From Desulfosudis oleivorans (lineage in GTDB: Bacteria > Desulfobacterota > Desulfobacteria > Desulfobacterales > SURF-7), in assembly GCA_020723325.1 (NCBI GenBank), contig DYJD01000013.1:1-64000 (forward strand): a stretch of 64,000 bases of DNA, written 5' to 3'. The translations under genes and the position numbers were made by a program. Under the pieces are notes generated by a model. It did no database searches. It saw nothing but the letters and a program-made list of their open reading frames with translations, and was not told the DNA's origin. Of the stretch, positions 1 through 9,587 are shown in pieces (the first letter of the stretch is position 1; every line of letters starts with the position of its first letter).

Positions 1-80
1 CAAGCAATAGTATTCGCTGGGTGAAATATTGGCAATTAATGGCTGCACATTCCGCACCAAGTTTACATTCGATTCCCCTG
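1..80 (+). repeat. Dispersed 80-bp repeat, copy A (may extend left of the window)
   Basis: These 80 bases recur in reverse complement at 25854-25933 with three visible mismatches. It contains no convincing reading frame. Here it ends 88 bases before the start of the peptide-binding protein gene and has the same orientation as that gene. The other copy sits 121 bases before an alpha/beta hydrolase gene, again in the same orientation, so a shared upstream regulatory or transcribed element is possible. It could equally be an inert mobile repeat. Confidence 0.8.
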
Positions 81-168
81 GGGGAAGGTTCCAACCATAT
101 TGACACACTGGTATGATTCCGATATCAAACTGAATCGGACTCAATCAAAAGAAGGGGAGATATTGAAA

Positions 169-1971
169 ATGAATTTAAAAGGGAAGCCCATAAGAATTGT
201 CGGCGGTTTGTTGATGACCCTGATCCTGTTAATGGCAATGAATGTAGTTGCAAACGAAAAAGACACCCAGTTTCCCCCAAAGGAATGGAAAGACGCCCCC
301 AATCCCCTGGCGGCGCCGGAAGCAGTGGTGGGCGGGGAGATTTCCATTTTTGCCGGCCAGTATCCCAAGAGCATGAATTATTACCTGGATGTCAATAGCC
401 TGTCGGCGGAGATTTTCGGGGCAATGTTCGAAACCTTGCTGACCATGAATCCCATCACCCTGGAGTATGAGCCGGGGATCGCGGAGCGCTGGACCATTTC
501 CGCGGATAAAAAGACCTTCACCTTCTATCTCAATCCCAAGGCGCGCTGGAGCAACGGCAAGCCCATCACGGCCCAGGATGTGCGCTGGACCTACGACGCC
601 GTGCTGGATCCCAAAAATCTCACCGGGCCCCACAAGATCGATCTGGAGCGTTTCACCCCGCCCGTGGTGGTTAATGAGCAGACCATTCAATTCACGGCCA
701 AGGATGTGCACTGGAAGAATTTGGGGGCTGCCGGAGGTTTCCATATTTTATGCAAACAGGCTTATGAAAAAGGCGATTTCAATAAAATCAATTTCGAGTT
801 TCCCGTGGTGTCGAGCCTTTACACCCTTGGGGAAATCAAGGATGGAATTTTCGTCAAGCTGAAGCGGCGCAAGGACTGGTGGAACCGGGAGACCCAGCGC
901 AACAAGAATCTGGGCAATTTTGAAACCATGACCTTCCGTTTTTTCGCCGAGCGGGAAAACGCCTTTGAAGCCTTTAAAAAGGGGGAGATCGATCTTTATC
1001 CGGTGTATACGGCGCGCCAGTGGATCAAGGAAACCAGCGGCGAAAAATTCGAGAAGAACTGGATTGTCAAGCAAAAAATCTACAACAGCAAGCCCGTGGG
1101 CTTCCAAGGCTTTGCCATGAATATGCGCAAGCCGCCCTTTGACGACGTCAAGGTCCGCAAGGCCATGAATCTCCTTCTGGATCGCAAGAAAATGAACACT
1201 ACCATCATGTATGACCAATATTTTCTGCACCGCTCCTATGTGGAAGACCTGTATTCCAAGCAGAATCCTTGTCCCAACCCCATGGTGGAGCTGAACAAGG
1301 CCGAAGCCCGCCAGCTCTTGAAAGAGGCGGGCTGGGTGGTGAATCCCAAGACCGGCTTTCTGGAAAAGAACGGCGCCAAATTTTCCTTCAAGTTTCTGAC
1401 CATCGAATCCTCCACGGATCCCTTCATGGCCATCTATGCCGAGGATTTAAAGGACGTGGGGATTGAAATGCTGCTGGATAAAAAGGACTGGGCCGCCCGG
1501 GCCAAGGACATGGAAGAGTTTAACTATCAGATGACCTGGCAGGCCTGGAGCTCGGGGGTTTTCAAGGATCCGGAACCCATGTGGTCTTCCAAGGAAGCGG
1601 ATCGGAAAAACGGCAACAACATAACCGGCCTAAAAAATAAACGCGTGGATGAGTTGATCGAAAAACAGCGCAGCATTTTTGAAGTGCAAAAGCGCAATGA
1701 AATCAACCGGGAGATCGATCAGCTCGTTTACCAGGAATATCCCTACGTACTGCTATGGAATCTCAACTACACCCGCCTGCTGTACTGGAACAAATTCGGC
1801 CTTCCCAAAACCGTGCTGTCCAAATACGGGGATGAAAGCAGCGCCTACTGGTATTGGTGGGTGGATGAAGACTCGGTGGCAGATCTTAAGGATGCGGAAG
1901 CAAGCAAAAACGCCTTACCGGCCAAGCCGGACGCCGTTGTTTTCGACGATCTGTTTCAAACGTACAAATGA
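169..1971 (+). CDS. ABC transporter substrate-binding protein, oligopeptide type (YejA/OppA family)
   Basis: Periplasmic binding protein that would deliver peptides to a Yej/Opp-type importer. The first 30 residues form a lipid-rich signal peptide with a likely cleavage site after NVVA. The rest is a family 5 extracellular solute-binding fold, with the usual block around [18 protein letters not shown] followed by [12 protein letters not shown]. The ATG at 169 is preceded by AAGGGGAG at good spacing, so I prefer it to the in-frame TTG at 100. Length (600 residues) suits YejA-like proteins. The transporter genes lie on the opposite strand immediately downstream, and the two 3' ends overlap by 16 bases. 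In known yejABEF loci the genes are colinear, so the convergent arrangement is unusual. Confidence 0.92.
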   Translation: MNLKGKPIRIVGGLLMTLILLMAMNVVANEKDTQFPPKEWKDAPNPLAAPEAVVGGEISIFAGQYPKSMNYYLDVNSLSAEIFGAMFETLLTMNPITLEYEPGIAERWTISADKKTFTFYLNPKARWSNGKPITAQDVRWTYDAVLDPKNLTGPHKIDLERFTPPVVVNEQTIQFTAKDVHWKNLGAAGGFHILCKQAYEKGDFNKINFEFPVVSSLYTLGEIKDGIFVKLKRRKDWWNRETQRNKNLGNFETMTFRFFAERENAFEAFKKGEIDLYPVYTARQWIKETSGEKFEKNWIVKQKIYNSKPVGFQGFAMNMRKPPFDDVKVRKAMNLLLDRKKMNTTIMYDQYFLHRSYVEDLYSKQNPCPNPMVELNKAEARQLLKEAGWVVNPKTGFLEKNGAKFSFKFLTIESSTDPFMAIYAEDLKDVGIEMLLDKKDWAARAKDMEEFNYQMTWQAWSSGVFKDPEPMWSSKEADRKNGNNITGLKNKRVDELIEKQRSIFEVQKRNEINREIDQLVYQEYPYVLLWNLNYTRLLYWNKFGLPKTVLSKYGDESSAYWYWWVDEDSVADLKDAEASKNALPAKPDAVVFDDLFQTYK

Positions 1972-2927
1972 CACCACACCGAGCGGTTCTCCCGTAAAAG
2001 CATGGCCGGAACATCCTTGCGGCAGACCGGCATGGCCGCCGGGCAGCGCGGATGAAAACGGCAGCCCGGCGGCGGAGCCGAAGGCGAAGGCGCAGTCCCG
2101 GGCAGAATGATGCGCTGGTTGGTTGAAACCCCCGGCTTGGGAATGGCCGCGATCAGGGCCTGGGTATAGGGGTGCAGGGGCCGCTTGATGATCTCATCGG
2201 TGGGGCCCAGCTCCACCAGGCGGCCCAGATACATGACGGCTATACGTTGGGAGATATGGTTCACCACGCTCAGGTCATGGGAAATGAACAGATAGGACAG
2301 CCCATGCCGCGCCCGCAAGTCCATGAGCAGGTTGATCACCTGGGCCTGGATGGATACGTCCAGGGCGCTGACCGGCTCATCGCAGACAATGAATTCCGGC
2401 CGCAGGGAAACGGCCCGGGCGATGTTGATGCGCTGGCGCTGACCGCCGGAAAATTCATGGGGATAGCGGAACATGTCGTCGGCGCTGAGTCCCACTTCCC
2501 CAAGCAGGGTTGCGGCGGCTTCCTCCCGTGGGCCTTGAATCAGGCCGAACTCGGCCAGGCCTTCGGTGATGATGTCGAGCACGTTCATGCGCGGATTCAG
2601 GGAAGAGACCGGATCTTGAAAAATGATCTGTAGCTTGCGCCGCAAAGCGCGCATTTCCCGCCGGGAAAACCCGCCCACCTCCCGGCCCGCGAAGAGAATC
2701 CTGCCGGCCGTGGGCTTTTCCAGCCCCAGGATGGTCCGGCCCAGGGTGGTCTTGCCGCAACCGGATTCGCCCACCAGCCCTAGGGTTTCGCCTTTTTCAA
2801 TGGACAAACTCACTCCGTCCACGGCCCGGACATTGCCCACAGTCCTAGCCAACACGCCGCGGCGGATGGGAAACCAGGTGAATAGGTCCTGGACCTGGAT
2901 AATGGAAGTATGGGGTTGAGTGTTCAT
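1956..2927 (-). CDS. ABC transporter ATP-binding protein (OppF/DppF type)
   Basis: Second nucleotide-binding subunit of the peptide importer. It has Walker [10 protein letters not shown] near residue 54, the Q-loop region [14 protein letters not shown], the signature [14 protein letters not shown] and Walker [15 protein letters not shown]. The C-terminal oligopeptide-transporter extension carries the family's cysteine pattern (GCRFHPRCP). The start overlaps the stop of the other ATPase gene by four bases (ATGA), so the two are translationally coupled. In E. coli YejF both ATPase halves are one polypeptide; here they are separate, as in Opp/Dpp systems. It is the last gene of the operon and its 3' end overlaps the convergent binding-protein gene. 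Confidence 0.93.
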   Translation of the reverse strand: MNTQPHTSIIQVQDLFTWFPIRRGVLARTVGNVRAVDGVSLSIEKGETLGLVGESGCGKTTLGRTILGLEKPTAGRILFAGREVGGFSRREMRALRRKLQIIFQDPVSSLNPRMNVLDIITEGLAEFGLIQGPREEAAATLLGEVGLSADDMFRYPHEFSGGQRQRINIARAVSLRPEFIVCDEPVSALDVSIQAQVINLLMDLRARHGLSYLFISHDLSVVNHISQRIAVMYLGRLVELGPTDEIIKRPLHPYTQALIAAIPKPGVSTNQRIILPGTAPSPSAPPPGCRFHPRCPAAMPVCRKDVPAMLLRENRSVWCHLYV

Positions 2928-3922
2928 GTGGCGCTTGAATTTCCATGGTTTGCGGAGTTGAGTTCTTCACACCGGAAGCAGGCGCAGTGATGTCCTGGGG
3001 CGAGCGGTGCTAAAACGGGTTTTTCCAGGGCGCAGCGGGCCACGGCAAAGGCGCAACGATCCCGGAAATGGCAGCCGGAAGGAAAATTCCGCGGGGACGG
3101 CACCTGGCCGGGGATGGCAAAGAGCTTCTCCTTCCGGCCGGACAAACCGGGTATGGATTGTAGCAAGCCGCGGGTGTAAGGGTGGGCCGGCGTATGAAAG
3201 ATTTCCTTCAGCGGGCCTTCTTCGACGATATTGGCGGCATACATTACCAGTACCCGGTCGCACATTTCCCAGACCACGCCCATGTCATGGGTGATGAGCA
3301 GGATGGCGGTTTTTTCCGCGCGGATCTCGCGGATGAGTTGAAAGATCTGGGCCTGGATGGTGACGTCCAGGGCTGTGGTGGGTTCGTCGGCGATGATGAG
3401 ATCCGGTCCGGTCATCAAGGCCATGGCGATCATGACCCGCTGCTGCATGCCGCCGGAAAGCTGGTAGGGATAGGCCTCCATGCGCTGGTCCGGGTCGGAA
3501 ATGCGCACCTTCTCCAGCCAGTTCCGGGCCGTTGTCCAAGCTTCCTTTTTGTTCATGGCTGTATGCAACTGCAAGGTCTCCACCATTTGCCGGCCGATTT
3601 TTTGCAGCGGCGAAAGGGCCGCCGAAGGTTCCTGGAAGATCATGCTGATATTCCCGCCGCGAACGCGGCGCAGGGCTTTCACGTCCAGGGTGAGCAGATC
3701 CTCGCCATGGAACAGGATCCGGCCGTTTTGGATTTTGCCCGGCGGGCTGGGAATCAGACGCAGAATACTTAAGGCCGTGACGGACTTGCCGCAGCCGGAC
3801 TCCCCCACCAGCCCCACGATTTCACCCGGCTCCATGTGAAAGGAGATGTCCTCCACGGCCGTGAAAGCGCCTTCGTCGATGGCAAACCCGATGGACAAAT
3901 TTTGAACTGCCAGAAGGGACAT
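2924..3922 (-). CDS. ABC transporter ATP-binding protein (OppD/DppD type)
   Basis: First nucleotide-binding subunit of the peptide importer. Visible motifs are Walker [14 protein letters not shown]-loop [13 protein letters not shown], signature [15 protein letters not shown] and Walker [15 protein letters not shown], with a C-terminal oligopeptide-type extension ([11 protein letters not shown]). It starts two bases after the stop of the yejE-like permease gene and overlaps the next ATPase gene by four bases, so it sits inside a tight operon. Together with its partner it would form the heterodimeric ATPase driving peptide uptake. Confidence 0.93.
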   Translation of the reverse strand: MSLLAVQNLSIGFAIDEGAFTAVEDISFHMEPGEIVGLVGESGCGKSVTALSILRLIPSPPGKIQNGRILFHGEDLLTLDVKALRRVRGGNISMIFQEPSAALSPLQKIGRQMVETLQLHTAMNKKEAWTTARNWLEKVRISDPDQRMEAYPYQLSGGMQQRVMIAMALMTGPDLIIADEPTTALDVTIQAQIFQLIREIRAEKTAILLITHDMGVVWEMCDRVLVMYAANIVEEGPLKEIFHTPAHPYTRGLLQSIPGLSGRKEKLFAIPGQVPSPRNFPSGCHFRDRCAFAVARCALEKPVLAPLAPGHHCACFRCEELNSANHGNSSAT

Positions 3923-3924
3923 GC

Positions 3925-5529
3925 TCAGCCTTCCAGTTGTGTGTAGCGTTTGGGATCATAGGCATTGCGAATGCCTTCGCCCACAAAAACCCCCAGCAAC
4001 ATGACGATGAACAGGGCTAGGGACGGGTACAGGATCAACCACCAGGCCCAACGGTATTGCTGGGCCTGGTACAGGAGTTCGCCCCAACTGGGGGTGGGCG
4101 GCGGCAGGCCGAAGCCCAAGTAGTCCAGGGCCGCCAGGGAACCGATGGCGCCCACCAGGGAAAAGGGGAAAAAGGTGATCACCGGCGTGACGGCATTGGG
4201 CAGGATGTGTTTGAAAATGATTTTCAAAGGCGAGATGCCCATGCATTTGGCGGCTTCCACAAAGGGCAGTTTGCGCAAGCGCAGGAATTCGCCGCGGATG
4301 TAGTAGGAAATGCCGATCCAGTTGAAAATGCCGTAACAGAACAACAGCAGGGCAAAACTGCGGCCGTAAACCGAGCCCATCAGAATCATGATGTACAGAA
4401 AGGGCAGGGCGCTCCAGATCTCAATGAGGCGCTGGGCGGTGATGTCAAGAACGCCGCCGAAATACCCCTGCAGGGCGCCGGCGATGATGCCGATGGCATA
4501 GGAGCAAAAGACCAGCAGCAGGCCGAAAGTCATGGAGGTCCGCAGCCCGTAAAGGATTCTGGCAGCCACATCGCGACCGGCGGCGTCAATCCCCAGGAAA
4601 TGGCCTTTGAAGGGGCCGTGGGGAAAACGCGCGTCCTTTTTGGTAAAAGCCGCACTGTAAGCGGTTTTTTCAAAGTCCAGTTCCAGGTCGTCCACCGGGC
4701 CTTCCAGGCGACGCCGGACAAGCTCCAGCAGCTGCGCCTGCTGCTCCTTTGTCAAACGGCGCCAGACGTCATCCCGGTCGAGGTTAGGCCGCTCTTGGGC
4801 CAGGGATTCACTGGAGAAGATCAAACGCTTTTTTCCGGCAGCCTGCATGGTTTCACGAAAGGTCAGGCGGACGGTCTGGGGGGCGGCGCTGCGGCTTGTG
4901 TAAGCCGGCAGGGAAATGACCACCGGTCTTTCGGCCCGGCCGGAACTGATTTCGCAGGAAAAGGCCGGTGCCGGCTGATTATGGAAGCGCTGGTCCAGGG
5001 CCTGCCGCAATTCCATGGGCAAGGGGAAGTACTCCGTCAGCTTAAGGCCCTCAGCCGATTTCCCATTCAGAAAAATGTCGAAAGCGACGGACGCGGCAAT
5101 GGAGTAATCCCGCCGGATGTTTACGGTTCCCACCCGCGGCACCGGAGCAAGGGTCAGGGTGACATCCTGGGAGCCGGTAATGGCTTCCGGTGCAATGCTT
5201 TCATCCGGGCCGTGGGAGATGATGGGGAAGACCATATAATTGTCCGGATCGGCGTGGAATTGATCAGAGGCGTTGACGGCATGATAATCCGGCCGGGTGT
5301 TTTTGCCGCTGCCGGTGAAGGTGTCATCCGGGTGGAAACGGAAAACCGGGAAATAGGAGCGGCCTTTATAGTGCACATAGAGCGGGGTGTTGTTGCAGAA
5401 CAGTTCAGCCCCGAGACTGAGCAGATACAAAAAGCCGATGATCAGCAGGGAGTAATAGGCTCGCTTGATTTCCGTGAAACGCTTGAGGCGCTTGCGGGCG
5501 ATGGGGCTTTTGATCACGGACGCAAACAT
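3925..5529 (-). CDS. yejE: Peptide ABC transporter permease, YejE-like
   Basis: Inner-membrane permease of a Yej-type peptide or microcin-C-like importer. An N-terminal membrane segment (LLIIGFLYLLSLGAEL) is followed by a long periplasmic insertion of about 270 residues and then the transport domain with five or so membrane spans. The cytoplasmic EAA-type loop is at EAAKCMGISPLKIIFKHILP. The large periplasmic insertion after the first span distinguishes YejE from ordinary OppC/DppC. I place the start at the ATG at 5529, seven bases after the stop of yejB, rather than at an in-frame codon upstream that would overlap yejB by 41 bases. An AGGAG lies 13 bases before this ATG. Confidence 0.87.
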   Translation of the reverse strand: MFASVIKSPIARKRLKRFTEIKRAYYSLLIIGFLYLLSLGAELFCNNTPLYVHYKGRSYFPVFRFHPDDTFTGSGKNTRPDYHAVNASDQFHADPDNYMVFPIISHGPDESIAPEAITGSQDVTLTLAPVPRVGTVNIRRDYSIAASVAFDIFLNGKSAEGLKLTEYFPLPMELRQALDQRFHNQPAPAFSCEISSGRAERPVVISLPAYTSRSAAPQTVRLTFRETMQAAGKKRLIFSSESLAQERPNLDRDDVWRRLTKEQQAQLLELVRRRLEGPVDDLELDFEKTAYSAAFTKKDARFPHGPFKGHFLGIDAAGRDVAARILYGLRTSMTFGLLLVFCSYAIGIIAGALQGYFGGVLDITAQRLIEIWSALPFLYIMILMGSVYGRSFALLLFCYGIFNWIGISYYIRGEFLRLRKLPFVEAAKCMGISPLKIIFKHILPNAVTPVITFFPFSLVGAIGSLAALDYLGFGLPPPTPSWGELLYQAQQYRWAWWLILYPSLALFIVMLLGVFVGEGIRNAYDPKRYTQLEG

Positions 5530-5536
5530 GAGGGCT

Positions 5537-6580
5537 TCAGTTCTCCTGGAAGTTGATGCGCGGGTCGATGAGCACATACAGAAAATCGGACAGAATGTTG
5601 CCCAGCATGCCCAGGATGGAAGTCAGGGAAAGAATGCCCATGAAGACCGGATAGTCTCGGCCCACAATGGCTTCCAGACTCAAGCGCCCCATGCCGGGGA
5701 TCTCAAAAACCTGTTCAATGATGACCGAGCCGGCGAACATGACCGTCAGGATGGAACCAAAACCGGTGGCGACGGGGATCAGGGCATTGCGCAAGGCGTG
5801 TCCCCAGACGGCCCGTGAAAAACTGCCGCCCCGGGCCAGGACGGTGCGCACATAATCCTTGCCGATCTGCTCCAAAAGAGAATTTTTCATGAGCAGGGTC
5901 AGGATGGCGAAATGGCCGATCATGTAACAAAGCACCGGCAGGCACATGTGCAGGCCGATATCCTTCACCTGCAGCCAGAAGGACAAAGTTGCGAAATTGT
6001 CGGAATGGAGACCGGCGGCCGGAAAGACGTCCCAGAACTGATCGGAGGTTCCGCAGAAGAACATTTTGAGCAGCATGCCGAAGGCCAGGGGGGGAACGGC
6101 GTAGCCCACAAAGACCATGACGCTGGATACAAGATCAAACGACTGCTCATGGCGCAGGGCCTTCATGATCCCCAAGGGGATGCAGATCAGATAGGACAGG
6201 ATAAACCCGGTGATCCCGAAAATCAGGGAAACCTGAATACGCTCCAGGATCAGTTGCCAGGCGGTTTTGTTGGGGAATTTATAGGATTCCATGGTCAGGC
6301 CGAGCCGATCCGTCACCAGCCATTTCCAGTAGCGCTTATAAAAAGGCTGATCAAAGCCGAAATGCTTTTCAATGGCCTCCCGTTGGGCCGGGGAGATTGC
6401 GGCATCGGCCCGGGCGCCGCTGCTGATCTCGCCCCCGCCCCGGCCGCGCATCTGCATGATGACCTGTTCCACCGGGCCGCCGGGAACGAACTGGATCAGG
6501 CCGAAGCACAACAGGGTGATCCCGATAAAAGTGGGGATGACCAAGAGAAAACGGCGGATAAAATATTCAAAGCGCTCCAT
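5537..6580 (-). CDS. yejB: Peptide ABC transporter permease, YejB-like
   Basis: First permease of the importer. It has an N-terminal membrane helix, the family phrase FVPGGPVEQ, a hydrophilic insertion with RGRGGGEISSGARADA, then the transport domain ending in LIDPRINFQEN. The cytoplasmic coupling loop reads YVRTVLARGGSFSRAVWGH. The GGPVEQ plus insertion arrangement is what I know from YejB rather than OppB. It follows the alpha/beta hydrolase gene by 23 bases in the same direction and is 7 bases from yejE, so all five minus-strand genes from 7341 to 1956 look co-transcribed. No strong ribosome site is visible before the ATG. Confidence 0.88.
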   Translation of the reverse strand: MERFEYFIRRFLLVIPTFIGITLLCFGLIQFVPGGPVEQVIMQMRGRGGGEISSGARADAAISPAQREAIEKHFGFDQPFYKRYWKWLVTDRLGLTMESYKFPNKTAWQLILERIQVSLIFGITGFILSYLICIPLGIMKALRHEQSFDLVSSVMVFVGYAVPPLAFGMLLKMFFCGTSDQFWDVFPAAGLHSDNFATLSFWLQVKDIGLHMCLPVLCYMIGHFAILTLLMKNSLLEQIGKDYVRTVLARGGSFSRAVWGHALRNALIPVATGFGSILTVMFAGSVIIEQVFEIPGMGRLSLEAIVGRDYPVFMGILSLTSILGMLGNILSDFLYVLIDPRINFQEN

Positions 6581-6603
6581 CTAACGCTATCCCAATTCCT
6601 TTG

Positions 6604-7341
6604 TCACCGGAGCAGGCGGGCAAACCAGGCCCCGGTTTCGCGCACAAGTTGATCCTGATATTCCGGCCGGGTGACCCGGTGATCTCCCTGGGGCTGAATA
6701 ATCAGATTTTTCGGAGCAGAAGCCTTGTGGTGGATTTCATAAGCACTATCCACCGGCACAACACTGTCGGCCTCACCGTGGATGATGAGGATTCTGGAAA
6801 CCAGCGGCAGCAATGGGCTCAGGTCAAAGGATAGATGCTCCTCATAAAAAGCCACGCTCATGCCGCGCAAGTCTCCGCTTTCTTTTGCGGCTTCCAGGAT
6901 CGGGGCGCTGCAATAGGGCGCGGCCAGGGTCACCATGGCCTCCACCGGATTGCGGGCAAAAAAGGCAAGCGCCGTGGCACCGCCGATGCTGCTGCCGAAA
7001 ATACCGCAGCGCCGGCCCAGATCCGATCGGGCCCGCAACATTGCCAAGGCCGCTTGCAGATCCCGGCAGCGATTTTCCAGGGAAGTGACCGCGGCAAAAT
7101 CCCCGTCGCTCTCGCCGCAACCACGGTGATGAAACCGGAAAAAGGCCAGTCCCAGGCGGTTGCATTCAGCAGCCAGGGCGATTTGTTTGGGGGAGCCGCC
7201 GTCGCTGAACAGGCCGTGGGAACCGATGATGAAGGGCGGAAGTTCCACGGCAACCGGCAGATGCAGATGGCCTTTCAGCGTAAGGCCGTCAATTGTAAAT
7301 GATAAAGGAATAACGGTGGAAGCTTTGTCCGCTTGGGTCAT
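6604..7341 (-). CDS. Alpha/beta hydrolase, serine aminopeptidase-like
   Basis: Cytoplasmic hydrolase of the alpha/beta fold with 245 residues and no signal peptide. The oxyanion and strand-3 region reads GSHGLFSDGG, the nucleophile elbow is GSSIGG (serine), the acid is in HGEADSVVP and the histidine in GDHRVTRPE. This is the arrangement of the serine aminopeptidase S33/dienelactone-hydrolase-like groups. AAGGAG five bases upstream supports the ATG at 7341. It is the first gene of the apparent peptide-importer operon, so a role in cutting or de-esterifying an imported substrate is a reasonable inference, but the substrate is unknown. Confidence 0.82.
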   Translation of the reverse strand: MTQADKASTVIPLSFTIDGLTLKGHLHLPVAVELPPFIIGSHGLFSDGGSPKQIALAAECNRLGLAFFRFHHRGCGESDGDFAAVTSLENRCRDLQAALAMLRARSDLGRRCGIFGSSIGGATALAFFARNPVEAMVTLAAPYCSAPILEAAKESGDLRGMSVAFYEEHLSFDLSPLLPLVSRILIIHGEADSVVPVDSAYEIHHKASAPKNLIIQPQGDHRVTRPEYQDQLVRETGAWFARLLR

Positions 7342-7430
7342 TTTTACTCCTTGATTGTGGAACCTGAATGATCATATAAACGAATCGCTTTGGTTTGTCA
7401 TGAAAATAATCGACATGGACGGTAATTTGA

Positions 7431-8846
7431 ATGGGTTTTAAAAAAGGGCAAGTACTGGAATTTGAAGTCACTGATTTGGCGTTCGGCGGCAAGGGTTTGG
7501 CCAAGTTGGATGGTTTTGCGCTATTCGTGGATCAAGCTGTGCCCGGGGATCAGGTAAGCGCCCGGGTGATCAAAATGAAAAAAAACTATGCCGAGGCACG
7601 GATATTGGAGCTGCTGAGGCCCTCCGGCCACCGCATCCCGCCGCCCTGCCAGTACAGCGGCCATTGCGGCGGCTGCAAATGGCAGTTCCTGGCTTATGAA
7701 AAACAGTTGGAATACAAAACCAGGCATGTGGCCGAATCCCTGGAACACCTCGGCCTGATCAAGGATGCCGTGGTACACCCCGCGCTTCCTTCGGAACGGA
7801 TCTTCGGGTACCGCAATAAAATGGAGTTTTCATGTTCCGACCGTCGCTGGGTATTGCCCTTTGAGCCTGCCGCGGAAGACGCGGAGAATGATTTTGCCCT
7901 GGGATTGCATGTGCCCGGTACTTATCACAAGGTGCTGGACACCCGGGCCTGTCTGCTGCAACCCGAACTGGGCAATCAACTCCTCGCCCGGGTGCGGGAT
8001 TATATCAAACAATCCGGCGTGCCGGTCTATGGCTTGCGCAGCCATCAGGGTTTCTGGCGCTTCCTGATGCTGCGCCATTCCGTGGCCCATGACCGCTGGA
8101 TGGTGAACATCATCACTGCCATGGAGGACCGCAAGCTGCTTGAACCGCTGGCCGCTGAATTGATCAAGGCCTTTCCCCAGGTGCAAGCCGTGGTGAATAA
8201 TGTGACCGCCCGCAAGGCCGGCATTGCCGTAGGCGAATATGAGCTTAATCTTGCGGGAACTTCCGTGATTCAAGAAAAACTCGGCCCCATGGAATTTGAG
8301 GTTTCCGCCAATTCTTTTTTCCAGACCAATACCCGCGGTGCGGAACGCCTCTACAACCAGGTCCGTGATTATGCCGGGCTGACCGGCCAAGAAACGGTGC
8401 TGGATCTTTACAGCGGCACCGGTACCATTCCCATCTGGCTGGCCGGCCGGGCCCGGGAAGTCATCGGCCTGGAGATCGTTCCCGGCGCCATTGCGGATGC
8501 GGAAAACAACTGCCGTAAAAACAACATCGACAATTGTCGTTTTATACCTGGGGATATCCGGGATTCCCTGGGCCGAATCACCACAACCCCGGATGTCATG
8601 ATCATTGATCCGCCCCGGGACGGCATGCACAAGGATGTGGTCAAGCAAGTCCTGGCCATGGCACCCGAACGAATCGTCTATGTCTCCTGCAATCCCGCCA
8701 CCCTGGCCAGGGATCTGGGGCTGATGAAGGACAGGTATCACGTGGTGGAAGTCCAGCCGGTGGATATGTTTCCGCATACCTACCATATTGAGGCGGTGGC
8801 CCTGTTGCAAACGCGGAAGGCGGAAGGCGGAACGCGGAATGAATAA
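7431..8846 (+). CDS. rlmD: 23S rRNA (uracil-5-)-methyltransferase RlmD/RumA family
   Basis: SAM-dependent RNA m5U methyltransferase. It has an N-terminal TRAM domain (residues 1-60), an iron-sulfur cluster motif CQYSGHCGGCKW (third and fourth cysteines near 80), and the SAM site VLDLYSGTGTIPIWLAG. Motif IV is MIIDPPRDGMH and the catalytic cysteine is in YVSCNPATLARDL. Length of 471 is normal to slightly long. The last 12 or so residues (TRKAEGGTRNE) are encoded by a GGAACGC-type repeat and are not part of the enzyme core. It diverges from the importer operon, with an 89-base shared upstream gap. RlmD, RlmC and TrmA are hard to separate by eye; the cluster motif and position favour an RlmCD-type enzyme. 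Confidence 0.88.
   Translation: MGFKKGQVLEFEVTDLAFGGKGLAKLDGFALFVDQAVPGDQVSARVIKMKKNYAEARILELLRPSGHRIPPPCQYSGHCGGCKWQFLAYEKQLEYKTRHVAESLEHLGLIKDAVVHPALPSERIFGYRNKMEFSCSDRRWVLPFEPAAEDAENDFALGLHVPGTYHKVLDTRACLLQPELGNQLLARVRDYIKQSGVPVYGLRSHQGFWRFLMLRHSVAHDRWMVNIITAMEDRKLLEPLAAELIKAFPQVQAVVNNVTARKAGIAVGEYELNLAGTSVIQEKLGPMEFEVSANSFFQTNTRGAERLYNQVRDYAGLTGQETVLDLYSGTGTIPIWLAGRAREVIGLEIVPGAIADAENNCRKNNIDNCRFIPGDIRDSLGRITTTPDVMIIDPPRDGMHKDVVKQVLAMAPERIVYVSCNPATLARDLGLMKDRYHVVEVQPVDMFPHTYHIEAVALLQTRKAEGGTRNE
8811..8840 (+). repeat. GGAACGC-type short tandem repeat at the 3' end of rlmD
   Basis: Degenerate tandem units of ACGCGGA/AGGCGGA occupy the last codons of rlmD and run to its stop codon. The same family is present at 24675-24706 and, inverted, at 24816-24863. 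Such runs at gene ends look like dispersed intergenic repeats that have crept into the coding frame. Confidence 0.7.
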
Positions 8847-8855
8847 GGAAAAATA

Positions 8856-9587
8856 TCATTTTTCATATTCCGCGTTGGCTTGGCAGACCCGGTTGCGGCC
8901 GGTCTGCTTGGCCCGGTAAAGCGCTTCGTCGGCCATGGCCAGCATTTTTTCGCGGTCTTCGGGAAATTGGGGGAGCTGGGAGGACAGGCCGATACTGATG
9001 GTGAGCTTTATCTCCAGGCCTTCGTGGGGTATTATCAGATCTTCCACTTTCCTGCGCAAGACTTCGGCCAGGTTGGAGGCATCGGCCCCGGCCGTACCGG
9101 GCAACAACACACAGAATTCCTCGCCCCCGTAACGGGCCACCAGATCCGAACATCTTCGGAAGGAACTTTTCAGAGTGCCGGCGATGAGTTTCAAACATAC
9201 GTCGCCGGCTTGATGACCGTGGGTGTCGTTCACCTTTTTAAAAAAATCGATATCAATCAGCAGCAATGAAAGCGGAGCCCGTGCCCGCCAGGCTCTTTTC
9301 CACTCGGTTTCAAAACCTTCGTCAAAATACCGGCGGTTGTGCACGCCGGTCAGACCGTCGATGGTGCTCAAGCCGGTCAGGAGCAGGTTGGCCTCATTCA
9401 GCTTTTTGGCTTGCTTATCGTTGATCTTGATAAGCCGCCGCAACTGCTTGTAGACTTTTTTGTAGCTGCCCAGCAGGTGTTCAAATTCATGGCGCAGCCG
9501 GTGGTTTTCTTTTGTTCCTTGGGCCAACATCTCCTCGGCACGCCGGATGATTGTTTCTTCGGCTTCAAAAAGGGTTTCTTCGCTCAC
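8856..9587 (-). CDS. Diguanylate cyclase with N-terminal helical stalk (SiaD-like)
   Basis: Makes cyclic di-GMP from two GTP. The C-terminal GGDEF domain (about residues 80-238) has the active-site motif as YGGEEF and the upstream phrase DGLTGVHNRRYFDEGF. An RxxD inhibitory site is not obvious. Residues 1-75 are a charged helical stalk with no membrane segment, so the protein is soluble. Its ATG overlaps the stop of the siaC-like gene by four bases, so synthesis is coupled to that gene. In Pseudomonas aeruginosa SiaD, SiaC binds the N-terminal stalk to activate the cyclase. The order and partner here suggest the same arrangement. The stalk resembles the N-terminus of the hybrid kinase of the same operon. 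Confidence 0.9.
   Translation of the reverse strand: MSEETLFEAEETIIRRAEEMLAQGTKENHRLRHEFEHLLGSYKKVYKQLRRLIKINDKQAKKLNEANLLLTGLSTIDGLTGVHNRRYFDEGFETEWKRAWRARAPLSLLLIDIDFFKKVNDTHGHQAGDVCLKLIAGTLKSSFRRCSDLVARYGGEEFCVLLPGTAGADASNLAEVLRRKVEDLIIPHEGLEIKLTISIGLSSQLPQFPEDREKMLAMADEALYRAKQTGRNRVCQANAEYEK

Noticed and set aside
4057-5556. 499-codon open frame on the plus strand opposite yejE
   Set aside because: It is antisense to a clear permease gene, has a Gly/Gln/His-rich composition without any fold pattern, and reflects high-GC codon use on the other strand.
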